Below, one piece after another: positions 17,715 through 25,329 of a stretch of DNA of 64,000 nt. Source of the stretch: Flexibacter flexilis DSM 6793 (GTDB lineage Bacteria; Bacteroidota; Bacteroidia; Cytophagales; Flexibacteraceae); the NCBI RefSeq assembly GCF_900112255.1, contig NZ_FOLE01000002.1, positions 565,854 to 629,853 of the forward strand. Direction: 5' to 3'. The position numbers and the translations under genes are program-made. Under the pieces are notes generated by a model. The model saw only the letters and a program-made list of their open reading frames with translations, made no database searches and had not been told where the DNA came from. Within the stretch, counting starts at the first letter, position 1, and each line of letters opens with the position of its first letter.

Positions 17715-18840
17715 TTGGTTTAGCTTTTTTGTCTATCAATAACCCATTTTTAATGGGGAAAATATATACACCGAAGTAATCTGTATTAGCAAAATTACGC
17801 TCAGCTATTTGTTTGAAAGTGCTATCTAAAGTAATAATAGAAAAGCCTCTGGCCTCAGTTCTATCGCGTGTTGTCATTTTATGATTAGTGCTATGCAATA
17901 CGATTACATAGTATAGGTTTTGTTTTTCGTTAAAAAATACTCTGGTATTAGAACCAATAGTCTGAAATTTGTAATTTAACGTAGCCTCATTTCCTAAAAT
18001 ATCGAAGCTATCTATTGGAATTGGCTTGATACCAATATTGGTATGAGCAGAATGAATGGGGATTTTATTTTCTATTTTCAGTGTATTTTCATCGACCACA
18101 AATATATTTTTATCGTAAGGCGTAATTAAAAATAACTTGTCATTAGCATGTGTGAAAAATGGTAGTTCGGGATAAGTAAATTTGTCAGTATTATTTATTT
18201 TATAATAAAAAGAATCAGCCCCAAATTCTGCCGTAGGTTTATCTAAAATATTGGTTATCCTCAATAAATACGGTTTATACAATTGTTGTTGAGCACGATA
18301 TTCATGGTATTTATCTGATTCTTGAGGTACTTTACCTGCTTTCTCATCATTTAGATTACTACTCCAATCAGCGGCAAAAAACAACGATTTTTGGATAGAA
18401 ACAGGGTAATTCATATACGATGTACCGAACTCATATTGATTTATTTTGTCAGGTACAATGTCATTTAGAAATATTTTTTTTAGTATTGTTCCTTCGCTGT
18501 TGATGGCACATAACTGATTGGTGTATTCGGAATTAATTACGATAGTATCTTTGGAAACTATCTGTATTCCGCCAATATGTTGCAGAAAGCCAATGGCTTC
18601 TTTGAGCGGAATAGTATAAAGATATTGGCCTGTCGTGCTAAAAACTTTAATACATTTTCGAGAAACTGGCTCGGCAAAATAAACAAATTCTGTGCCTTTA
18701 GAATCCTGAAAAGTACCAGTAAACTTGGGTTGTGAATTAAACCCTACATCGAAGGTAATATCTTGATTTTGGGATTTATTGCAAGAAAATACAGCGAATA
18801 GTAGCAATAAGCTATAGAGGCTCATTCGGAAATAGCGCAT
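17674..18840 (-). CDS. Lipoprotein, possible six-bladed propeller (DUF4221-like)
   Basis: Starting at the ATG at 18840, the product is 388 residues with a clear lipoprotein signal (MRYFRMSLYS, hydrophobic core, FSCNK). The mature part shows repeating strand patterns of the NHL/propeller kind: KCIKVFSTTGQYLYTIPL, NQLCAINSEGTILKKIFL, NIFVVDENTLKIENKIPI. It resembles what I recall of DUF4221-type lipoproteins, but that is a weak match. The gene is clearly richer in A+T than its neighbours. It overlaps the downstream CxxC lipoprotein gene by 41 bases, suggesting a pair made and exported together. Function unknown. Confidence 0.65.
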   Translation of the reverse strand: MRYFRMSLYSLLLLFAVFSCNKSQNQDITFDVGFNSQPKFTGTFQDSKGTEFVYFAEPVSRKCIKVFSTTGQYLYTIPLKEAIGFLQHIGGIQIVSKDTIVINSEYTNQLCAINSEGTILKKIFLNDIVPDKINQYEFGTSYMNYPVSIQKSLFFAADWSSNLNDEKAGKVPQESDKYHEYRAQQQLYKPYLLRITNILDKPTAEFGADSFYYKINNTDKFTYPELPFFTHANDKLFLITPYDKNIFVVDENTLKIENKIPIHSAHTNIGIKPIPIDSFDILGNEATLNYKFQTIGSNTRVFFNEKQNLYYVIVLHSTNHKMTTRDRTEARGFSIITLDSTFKQIAERNFANTDYFGVYIFPIKNGLLIDKKAKPNEKQITFTLFKYL

Positions 18841-19179
18841 ATTTCGGGCGTTTTTTTTTAAAGAAGTAGAAAATAGGTATAAATGACTCCTGTAAATGTA
18901 CAATAGCAAAAGTTAAAAACAAATATTTAGCTTTTTTTAATAGAAGGTACATTTAACAAATGCTGTCACCCCAAAAAACACCGCCCAAAGATTGAAGATT
19001 GTGTCTTGATGCCTTCCGCCTCAATTTTTTTAAGTTTTTTCGGAAAATTTTTACTGAGTCTAAATTTTATTTATAATCAACTGACTTACAGTAATTTATT
19101 TGATTAAAATTTGTATCATTTTTATGGCTTTAATGGCCGATTTCGGGGCGGTGATATACATGAAAAGCATATAGGTAAT
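18841..19179. other. Intergenic stretch without visible gene
   Basis: This AT-rich stretch lies between the divergent lipoprotein gene and the metB promoter. I find no tRNA, no open frame of note and no convincing hairpin in it. Confidence 0.5.
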
Positions 19180-19210
19180 TTGTTTATCCCAAAAACGTCT
19201 TTTAGCTTTG
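19180..19210 (+). promoter_or_regulatory. Promoter of the SAM-riboswitch/metB transcript
   Basis: TTG (19180-19182), a 20-base spacer and an exact TAnnTTTG box TAGCTTTG (19203-19210). Transcription would start just ahead of the aptamer. The box and following bases are nearly identical to those at the aceB promoter. Confidence 0.65.
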
Positions 19211-19240
19211 CAGCATCAAACGTTCTTTCTAAGTAAGAAA

Positions 19241-19350
19241 TCTTATCAAGAAAAGCAGAGGGATTTGGCCCGATGAAGCTTTAGCAACCCACTTAACAAA
19301 AAAGTGAAGGTGCTAACTCCAACCCAGAAGAAATTCTGGGATAGATAAGA
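19241..19350 (+). ncRNA. SAM-I (S-box) riboswitch aptamer
   Basis: P1 is TCTTATC (19241-19247) with GATAAGA (19344-19350). The conserved core reads GAGGGATTTGGCCCGATGAA then AGCAACC, and later AAGGTGCTAACTCC, all S-box signatures. P3-like CACTT/AAGTG (19290-19306) and P4-like CCCAGAA/TTCTGGG (19323-19340) stems are present. SAM binding is expected to repress the methionine-synthesis gene downstream. No strong terminator follows: a weak AAGAG/CTCTT hairpin with T's (19347-19364) overlaps the 3' strand of P1, so it would compete with P1. Control may therefore be at translation. Confidence 0.93.
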
Positions 19351-19351
19351 G

Positions 19352-19459
19352 ATGACTCTTTTTTATTCCAACGTAAAAAAGGCTCAACTTTTCTCCCAAA
19401 AAAGCATTCAGCTCCTCCTGAAGCTGCTCTTGATTAAGGTTTTATTGTTCAATCAATAA
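19352..19459 (+). CDS. Possible 35-residue leader ORF after the SAM aptamer
   Basis: An ATG begins one base after the last P1 base, and an uninterrupted frame runs 35 codons to TAA, 14 bases before the metB ATG and in a different frame. The predicted peptide is Lys/Leu-rich (ending LLLKLLLIKVLLFNQ) with no Met beyond the first. Its ribosome site would sit in the P1 strand GATAAGAG, so SAM binding could block it, and stopping close to metB could couple the two. It may also be a chance frame. Confidence 0.35.
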   Translation: MTLFYSNVKKAQLFSQKSIQLLLKLLLIKVLLFNQ

Positions 19460-19473
19460 AATGTTAATCAATC

Positions 19474-20652
19474 ATGAGTAGACAAACTGAAATTCTCCAT
19501 TCCATTCCAGTAGATGAACTAACAGGTTCTATCTCCGTTCCTGTGTATCAGACTTCTACGTTCGTACAGTCCGAACCTGGTGTACACAAAGGCTACGATT
19601 ATGCCCGTAGCAACAATCCCACGCGCAAAGTGTTGGAAGACGTAATCGCCAACCTCGAAAAAGGGCACAGCGGCTATGCGTTTGCCACAGGTTTGGCGGC
19701 CATTGATGCGGTGGTGAAACTGCTCAGCGCAGGCGACGAAATCATTGCCGTAGATGATATTTATGGCGGCGCGTACCGTTTGTTTACGCACGTTTACCAA
19801 AAATTTGGCATCAAAGTTCACTACGTGGACACGACCGACGCAGAAAATATTTTGCCGTATCTCAACGAAAATACCAAGTTTATTTGGCTCGAATCGCCAA
19901 CTAATCCTACGCTGAAAGTCAGCGATATAGCCACTATTTGCAGCTACGCCAAACGTGTTGGTGCGTTGGTGGTGGTGGATAACACGTTTGCCAGCCCAGT
20001 GGCGCAATTGCCGTTTGAGTTGGGCGCGGACATCGTGATTCACAGTGCCACCAAATACATTGGCGGCCACTCGGATTTGGTGGCGGGTTTGGTGGTAGTA
20101 AAAGATGCTGCTTTGGGCGAACGCGTCAAATTTACCCAAAATTCTACGGGCGGTATTCTTGGCCCTTGGGACTCGTTTTTGGTGATTCGCGGCATCGAAA
20201 CCATCGAGTTGCGTGTGCGCGAGCAGTCGGCCAACGCCCTGAAAGTGGCGCGATTTCTGGAAAGCTGTCCGCAAGTGGACAAACTCTATTACCCAGGCCT
20301 CGAACAGCACAAAAACCACGAGATTGCCAAAGCCCAACAAAATAATTTATTTGGTGGCGTGATTTCGTTCAGCCTCAAAAACGACACGATTGAAGCGGCC
20401 AAAAAAGTGGTTTCTTCGACGCAATATTTCAAATTAGCCGAAAGTTTGGGCGGCGTGAAAAGCCTTGTGTGCCAACCTGCCCTGATGACGCACGCATCTA
20501 TTCCGCGCGAAAAACGCCTGCTTTCGGGCGTACAAGATTCGCTAATTCGTCTGTCGGTGGGCATCGAAAGCCCTGAGGATTTGATAGACGATTTGCGCCA
20601 AGCCCTTAGCCAAATTCCTGTGCTGGAGGCTGCCGAACTACAGAATATTTAA
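19474..20652 (+). CDS. metB: Cystathionine gamma-synthase-type PLP enzyme
   Basis: This is a member of the Cys/Met-metabolism PLP family (392 residues). Visible are YARSNNPTR, SGYAFATGLAA, the PLP-stacking DDIYGGAYRLF, VVDNTFASPV, and the Schiff-base lysine in SATKYIGGHSDLVAG. The C-terminal SLGGVKSLVCQPALMTHAS matches cystathionine synthase/lyase. The SAM riboswitch upstream indicates a role in methionine synthesis, favouring cystathionine gamma-synthase or, less likely, beta-lyase or homoserine sulfhydrylase. Sequence inspection cannot separate these. It is monocistronic, with a terminator after it. Confidence 0.85.
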   Translation: MSRQTEILHSIPVDELTGSISVPVYQTSTFVQSEPGVHKGYDYARSNNPTRKVLEDVIANLEKGHSGYAFATGLAAIDAVVKLLSAGDEIIAVDDIYGGAYRLFTHVYQKFGIKVHYVDTTDAENILPYLNENTKFIWLESPTNPTLKVSDIATICSYAKRVGALVVVDNTFASPVAQLPFELGADIVIHSATKYIGGHSDLVAGLVVVKDAALGERVKFTQNSTGGILGPWDSFLVIRGIETIELRVREQSANALKVARFLESCPQVDKLYYPGLEQHKNHEIAKAQQNNLFGGVISFSLKNDTIEAAKKVVSSTQYFKLAESLGGVKSLVCQPALMTHASIPREKRLLSGVQDSLIRLSVGIESPEDLIDDLRQALSQIPVLEAAELQNI

Positions 20653-20690
20653 TGATAGTTTATAGTAATCGGTTAATATTATTGTGCAAT

Positions 20691-20730
20691 AGGCTTTAGG
20701 TAAACATTGTTTGCTTAAAGCCTTTTTTCT
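20691..20730 (+). terminator. Terminator after metB
   Basis: AGGCTTTA pairs with TAAAGCCT, with an inner AAAC/GTTT, followed by a T tract, about 40 bases past the stop. Confidence 0.8.
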
Positions 20731-20802
20731 TTGGTGGCTACTACATTTATCTGATTTTGTGTTGGAAATGGACGCGTGTATTTAAAATCTAAAGCCTTTT
20801 TT

Positions 20803-20810
20803 TATCTTTG
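20803..20810 (+). promoter_or_regulatory. -7 box of the OmpA-like gene
   Basis: TATCTTTG, an exact TAnnTTTG match, lies 34 bases before the ATG at 20845. No TTG is found at the usual distance. Confidence 0.4.
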
Positions 20811-20844
20811 AACAAAAGGCTTTGTTTTAATTCAACCTACAAAC

Positions 20845-22095
20845 ATGAAATATACAAACGTTCTAAAAATCAGCTTGTTGGCTGTTGCATTGGCCAGCTT
20901 TGCGGCTTGCGATTTGCTCAAACCAAAGCGCACTTATAGTTCTACTGCCGATTGCGGCGGCCCCGACGATGGGCGTTTTACCATTGGCGCAAATGGCATT
21001 CGCTTGATGTACGGCTTCCCGATTCCTGCTTCTACTTCGCATTTTGTGATAAAAGTAAACGACAAATACGCCAGTAATTATGGCGGCTTGGGCGGCAACG
21101 TGCAGCATATTTGTACGACAAAAAAAATGAAAGTGGTTGGCAAAAAGAAGTTTAGTGAAATGGAGTTTGAATTTGAGGGAATAAAACTTTTGCAAAGGCT
21201 CATTCCCGTAGATAACAACTTGGCCGAAGTGGATAGCACAGGCGCGGCGCGTTATTATCGCATCGAATACGAATTTACGAACAAGACTTTGGTTAATAAC
21301 ACTGTCGGACTTTTGCTCCTGATAGACAACATGATAGCCGACAACGATGCGCCCAAACTTGACGCAGACGGCAAACGCGTAACCGTCGAAACCAAATTTG
21401 AAGGGGCGCAAATTCCCAAGCAAGTGTTTTTGTACCGCACGGAAGGCGATTTAAGCGACCACACCGCCGAAATCCTGACGCAGCAAGCCGAAGCCACCAA
21501 ACCCGACGAGTTGGCGATTGGTCGTTGGCCGTATTTTCATCGCGTCGTTTGGGATTACACGCCAAGCGGCAGCGGTTACACCGACGCGGCGGTACTGATG
21601 CGCTGGAATCCGAGAGAAATCACGCCTTTGCAAAAAGTAAAATACGCTACTTATTATGGCATGGCGCGTAAAACCGACAAAAGTAAAAAGCTACTTACCA
21701 ATGAAAGCGTCAATATTTCGGCGGTATTTTCGGAGAAAAAATCCCCTGCGTTGCTGACCGACACCGTATATTTTGACAATGCAGACACGGAACTTAGCCC
21801 CAAATTCAAAAAGGCATTGGACAGGCTTTTGCAAGGTAAAAATCCGCAAAATGTAGTGGGCGCAATCGTGGAAGGCCACACCGACGCGGTGGGCGGCGAC
21901 GATGCCAACGTGGATTATTCGCGCAATCGCGCTAAAGCCGTACTGACGTATTTGGGCAAAAAAGGCATTGCGGCGAACAAAGTAGTACCGAAAGGCTACG
22001 GCGAAACCTATGCCGACCAAAGTGCCATTGCCCAGAAAAAAGGCAAAGCCAAAGACCGCAAAGCCGTGATTATCATTTATTATCAGGAAAGATAA
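20845..22095 (+). CDS. OmpA-family lipoprotein
   Basis: The 416-residue protein has a lipoprotein signal ending in SFAACD. A long N-terminal region of unknown fold (residues ~25-300) follows, and then a C-terminal OmpA-like peptidoglycan-binding domain (~305-416). The domain shows DTVYFDNADTELSPK, VEGHTDAVGGDDANVDYSRN and KGYGETY, which carry the Asp and Arg that hold diaminopimelate. It probably anchors the outer membrane to the cell wall. The N-terminal part has two Cys beyond the lipid Cys and no recognised repeat. Its own -7 box is at 20803 and a terminator follows. Confidence 0.88.
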   Translation: MKYTNVLKISLLAVALASFAACDLLKPKRTYSSTADCGGPDDGRFTIGANGIRLMYGFPIPASTSHFVIKVNDKYASNYGGLGGNVQHICTTKKMKVVGKKKFSEMEFEFEGIKLLQRLIPVDNNLAEVDSTGAARYYRIEYEFTNKTLVNNTVGLLLLIDNMIADNDAPKLDADGKRVTVETKFEGAQIPKQVFLYRTEGDLSDHTAEILTQQAEATKPDELAIGRWPYFHRVVWDYTPSGSGYTDAAVLMRWNPREITPLQKVKYATYYGMARKTDKSKKLLTNESVNISAVFSEKKSPALLTDTVYFDNADTELSPKFKKALDRLLQGKNPQNVVGAIVEGHTDAVGGDDANVDYSRNRAKAVLTYLGKKGIAANKVVPKGYGETYADQSAIAQKKGKAKDRKAVIIIYYQER

Positions 22096-22112
22096 ATGTT
22101 TGGCCAAATATT

Positions 22113-22152
22113 TGAGAGGGTTCGGGTGCATTATCCGAACCCTCTTTTTTTT
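22113..22152 (+). terminator. Terminator after the OmpA-like gene
   Basis: GAGGGTTCGG and CCGAACCCTC form a perfect 10-bp stem with a 9-base loop and eight T's. Confidence 0.92.
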
Positions 22153-22179
22153 GAAATCATCACAAAACTTTTATCTTTA
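22151..22179 (+). promoter_or_regulatory. Putative promoter of the gene at 22208
   Basis: TTG (22151-22153), an 18-base spacer and TATCTTTA (22172-22179) directly follow the previous terminator. Confidence 0.4.
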
Positions 22180-22207
22180 CTTACACACTTAAATCGTCGG
22201 GAAAAAT

Positions 22208-23185
22208 ATGTTACAAAAAATCAAACTCTTTGGTGTGGCGGTGATGGCTGCTGCTATATGGTCTGGGGCGCAAGCGCAAAGCCTTGATTTGAATTATGTT
22301 TTTAGGCCAAATATCAAAATTGGCGCAGAATATACACCAGAACAATCTATCCAAAATTCGGGCGACTCACTCAAATTTGGGCTGATTCGCGGCAACGTGC
22401 AATTGGTGATACCTCTTAAAAGTCGTGTACAAGTCAGTTTCCCGAATTTGGATGTAAAAGCCAAACAGATTTTTTGGAACATTAATGCAGGCTATCGCCA
22501 ACCGCAGTTGGGAAGTTTGGTACAAGACCAACGTCATTTGTATTCATTTTCGACGGGCATCACGGGCGTAAAAGTCGGGCTGCGCAGTAGTTTTTGGTTT
22601 TATAATGTGTCGGTGGGCTTGAGCGAAAGCGAAAATACATTGGAAAAATGGAAGCCAACGGCTGGCGGATTTTTGGCCAAAATTCACGTTCATAACCTCA
22701 AAACGGCTTATGTGTACGGGATTGGGGCATTTTATAGCAATGGCGCGTTTGTGCCTGCTCCGATTTTTGGGGTGGTGAAACGTTTTTCTAAAAAGTCAAA
22801 TTTCGCCCTGATTCTGCCCGCGCAAATCCGTTATTCGTATGCCCCGAGCAAAAGTGTACGACTAAGTTGGCAAATTTCGCCAAGCGGCCTAAGAGCTGGT
22901 TTTGCGACGGCTCCCGACTCGCTTTTTGGTCGAAAATCAGAACGTATTTTATTTAATTACAGCCAGTTGCGCGGCTCAATGGGCATTAATATACGTTTTT
23001 CCAAGCAAGCACAATTGCAACTGGAAGGAGGTTGGGCTACGCGCCGCCGCCTTGCGTTTGCCGATGCCGACCGCAACACCATTCACAAATACAAAATCAA
23101 TGCAGGGGCTTATGTTGGCGCAACCTTGCAGCTAAGTTTGGGCAAATCCTTGCTGGATTCTCAAAATTTTGGGTTTGATTTGTAA
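22208..23185 (+). CDS. Secreted protein, probable outer-membrane beta-barrel
   Basis: The 325-residue product has a signal peptide ending near GAQAQS. The mature part is made of alternating amphipathic strands with many aromatic residues (for example GLRSSFWFYNVSVGLSES and LQLEGGWATRRRLAF), as in small outer-membrane barrels. I do not recognise a family. It is followed after 18 bases by the secreted endonuclease/phosphatase-family gene, so the two probably share a transcript from the promoter at 22151. Confidence 0.65.
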   Translation: MLQKIKLFGVAVMAAAIWSGAQAQSLDLNYVFRPNIKIGAEYTPEQSIQNSGDSLKFGLIRGNVQLVIPLKSRVQVSFPNLDVKAKQIFWNINAGYRQPQLGSLVQDQRHLYSFSTGITGVKVGLRSSFWFYNVSVGLSESENTLEKWKPTAGGFLAKIHVHNLKTAYVYGIGAFYSNGAFVPAPIFGVVKRFSKKSNFALILPAQIRYSYAPSKSVRLSWQISPSGLRAGFATAPDSLFGRKSERILFNYSQLRGSMGINIRFSKQAQLQLEGGWATRRRLAFADADRNTIHKYKINAGAYVGATLQLSLGKSLLDSQNFGFDL

Positions 23186-23203
23186 AAACATTAAATACAC
23201 CCA

Positions 23204-24046
23204 ATGAAAAAAATAATACTGGCCGTATGGCTTCTGTTTGTGTTGCATTTTAGCGTAAATGCCCAAACAACCAAAGTAATGACTTATAATATCCGACTAG
23301 ACGTGGCATCGGACGGAGAAAATGATTGGAATCATCGCCGCGATTTTTTGACTTCCCAAATTAAGTTTTATGAACCTGACCTATTCGGTGTGCAAGAGGC
23401 TACGCCCAATCAGGTACAAGATTTGGATGCAATCCTGACCCAATACGCACACATCGGCATTGGCCGCGAAGGCGAAGGAAAAGGCGAGGCATCGGCTATT
23501 TTTTTCAAAAAAGAGAAATACACGGTTAGCAACCAACAAACTTTTTGGCTTTCCGAAACGCCCAACACGATTTCTAAAGGTTGGGACGCGTCCTATCTTC
23601 GGGTTTGTACTTACGCGCTATTTCGCGACAAACAAACCAAAGAAACATTTTGGGTTTTCAATACGCACTTAGACAATAACGGCGTGGTGGCACGCCAAAA
23701 AGGAATTGAGTTGATTTTGGCAAAAATAAAAGAAGTGAACAAAGCGGGTTATCCTGTGATTTTGACGGGAGATTTTAATGCAACGCCAAATTCGGAAGTC
23801 ATTAGTAATCTGCGCAAGGCCATGACCGACACGCGCGACATTTCCCAGACCAAAGCCTTTGGCCCAAACGGGACTTTCAATGGTTTTAATTACAGTCAGC
23901 CCGCAACAGAATTGATAGATTATATTTTTGTAGATAACTCAAAGAAAATCAGTGTAAAGAAACACGCCACTTTGACCGATTCTAACAATTTACATTTTCC
24001 GTCAGACCATTTCCCGATACTGGTGGAATTGTCTTTTCAAAAATAA
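23204..24046 (+). CDS. Secreted endonuclease/exonuclease/phosphatase-family hydrolase
   Basis: This 280-residue protein has a signal peptide (cleavage near VNAQT) and the EEP fold. Motifs visible are VMTYNIRLD, GVQEATPNQV with the metal-binding Glu, FNTHLDNNG, LTGDFNATPNS, and the C-terminal SDHFPILVEL with the catalytic His. These enzymes cleave phosphodiester or phosphomonoester bonds using Mg2+. Export suggests a nuclease or a phosphatase acting on lipids, inositol or sugar phosphates; the substrate cannot be told. It lies in the transcript begun by the barrel-like gene. Confidence 0.9.
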   Translation: MKKIILAVWLLFVLHFSVNAQTTKVMTYNIRLDVASDGENDWNHRRDFLTSQIKFYEPDLFGVQEATPNQVQDLDAILTQYAHIGIGREGEGKGEASAIFFKKEKYTVSNQQTFWLSETPNTISKGWDASYLRVCTYALFRDKQTKETFWVFNTHLDNNGVVARQKGIELILAKIKEVNKAGYPVILTGDFNATPNSEVISNLRKAMTDTRDISQTKAFGPNGTFNGFNYSQPATELIDYIFVDNSKKISVKKHATLTDSNNLHFPSDHFPILVELSFQK

Positions 24047-24050
24047 AAAT

Positions 24051-24088
24051 GCGGCGCAAATACGGACTGTTGTCCGTATTTGCGCCAC
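24051..24088 (-). terminator. Strong hairpin between convergent genes
   Basis: GGCGCAAATACGGAC and GTCCGTATTTGCGCC form a perfect 15-bp stem (24053-24086) with a TGTT loop. A T-rich run follows only on the minus strand, so it best serves pheS. Confidence 0.85.
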
Positions 24089-24097
24089 CACATAATA

Positions 24098-25123
24098 TTA
24101 TCCGATATGCGTAAACTGACGCAAAAAGCGTACATCATTTTCAGTGAAAAGGCGCAAATCACGAATTTGATATTTTAGGTTCGTGATACGTTCGATGCCC
24201 ATTCCAAATGCAAATCCTGTATATTCTTCTGGGTTAATGCCGCAGTTGTTCAATACGTTAGGGTCAACCATGCCTGCGCCGCCGATTTCTACCCAACCGC
24301 TATGTTTGCACATTTGGCAGCCGTCGCCGTTACAGATGCGGCACGAAATATCTATCTCGGCACTTGGTTCCGTGAACGGGAAAAACGAAGGGCGGAAACG
24401 AATTTTTACATCCGAACCAAACAGTTCTTTTACGAAATAATAAAGCGTTTGTTTCAGGTCGGCAAAACTCACGTTGCGGTCGATGTACAAACCTTCTACC
24501 TGATGAAACATACAGTGCGCACGCGCCGAAATGGCTTCGTTGCGATACACGCGACCAGGCGAAAGTGTACGAATAGGCGGTTTGCTGTTTTCCATCACGC
24601 GCACCTGCACCGACGAAGTGTGCGTACGCAAGGCAATATCTGGGTTTTTCTCTACGAAAAACGTGTCTTGCATATCACGTGCGGGGTGGTTTGGCGGAAA
24701 GTTCAAAGCCGTAAAGTTGTGCCAATCGTCCTCAATTTCAGGGCCTTCCGAGATGTTAAAGCCGATTCTTTCAAAAATACCAATGATTTCCGAACGCACC
24801 AACGAAAGCGGGTGGCGTGTGCCTTGCGCAAACGGAATGGCTGGCAAAGTCAAATCTTTGGGCGGCGCAACAAAGCTGCTGGCACTGTTTTCCAGAGCGG
24901 CAGCGGCCTCATCAAAACGAGTTTGTGCGGCGTTTTTGAGGTTGTTGAGTTGTGCGCCAACGGCTTTGCGGTCTTCGGGCGCAATGTCTTTGAGGCCTGC
25001 CAAAAGCTCTGCAATCACGCTTTTGCGGTTAATGAACTGCAAACGGAATTGCTCTAATTGTTCTTTGTTTTCTATGCGGAAGTCGGCAATTTGTGCCTGT
25101 ATCTGTTCTATGGTCTCTTTCAT
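24098..25123 (-). CDS. pheS: Phenylalanyl-tRNA synthetase alpha subunit
   Basis: This class II synthetase subunit charges tRNA-Phe as part of the alpha2-beta2 enzyme. The N-terminal coiled coil (residues ~1-85) binds tRNA. The catalytic core has motif 2 (SPGRVYRNEAISARAHCMFHQ), here around SPGRVYRNEAI then ARAHCMFHQVEG, FFPFTEPSAEID, and motif 3 in GFAFGMGIERI. A Cys cluster is present (SCRICNGDGCQMCKHSG). I start at the ATG at 25123 (341 residues). A longer frame to 25132 exists, and a -7 box (25196-25189) lies upstream. pheT is not in the window. Confidence 0.96.
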   Translation of the reverse strand: MKETIEQIQAQIADFRIENKEQLEQFRLQFINRKSVIAELLAGLKDIAPEDRKAVGAQLNNLKNAAQTRFDEAAAALENSASSFVAPPKDLTLPAIPFAQGTRHPLSLVRSEIIGIFERIGFNISEGPEIEDDWHNFTALNFPPNHPARDMQDTFFVEKNPDIALRTHTSSVQVRVMENSKPPIRTLSPGRVYRNEAISARAHCMFHQVEGLYIDRNVSFADLKQTLYYFVKELFGSDVKIRFRPSFFPFTEPSAEIDISCRICNGDGCQMCKHSGWVEIGGAGMVDPNVLNNCGINPEEYTGFAFGMGIERITNLKYQIRDLRLFTENDVRFLRQFTHIG

Positions 25124-25262
25124 GATACGCAAATATAATTCTAAAACGATATGGCCGCGTTATTTTTCCAAAATCTTGGCTTTGCGAGCAAAGATAAAAG
25201 CATTTTACAAAATTTTGTTTTTGAATAACTCAGTGTTTTAGTCAAGAACTTTCCTTTTTCTC

Positions 25263-25310
25263 TAAAAAGAAATAGTCCCTTCCGCCACAGCGAGCGAGAG
25301 GGACTATTTT
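25263..25310 (-). terminator. Terminator after the M1 peptidase gene
   Basis: AATAGTCCCT pairs with AGGGACTATT over an 18-base loop, 20 bases past the stop, with a T-rich run on the minus strand. Confidence 0.75.
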
Positions 25311-25329
25311 AATATTCCTTTAACAAAAA

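Noticed and set aside
19347-19364. Riboswitch terminator AAGAG/CTCTT plus T's
   Set aside because: Only five base pairs, and it competes with P1, so SAM would prevent rather than promote it; too weak to call a terminator.
19519-20340. 273-codon minus-strand frame
   Set aside because: It lies wholly inside metB on the opposite strand; composition effect of the real gene.
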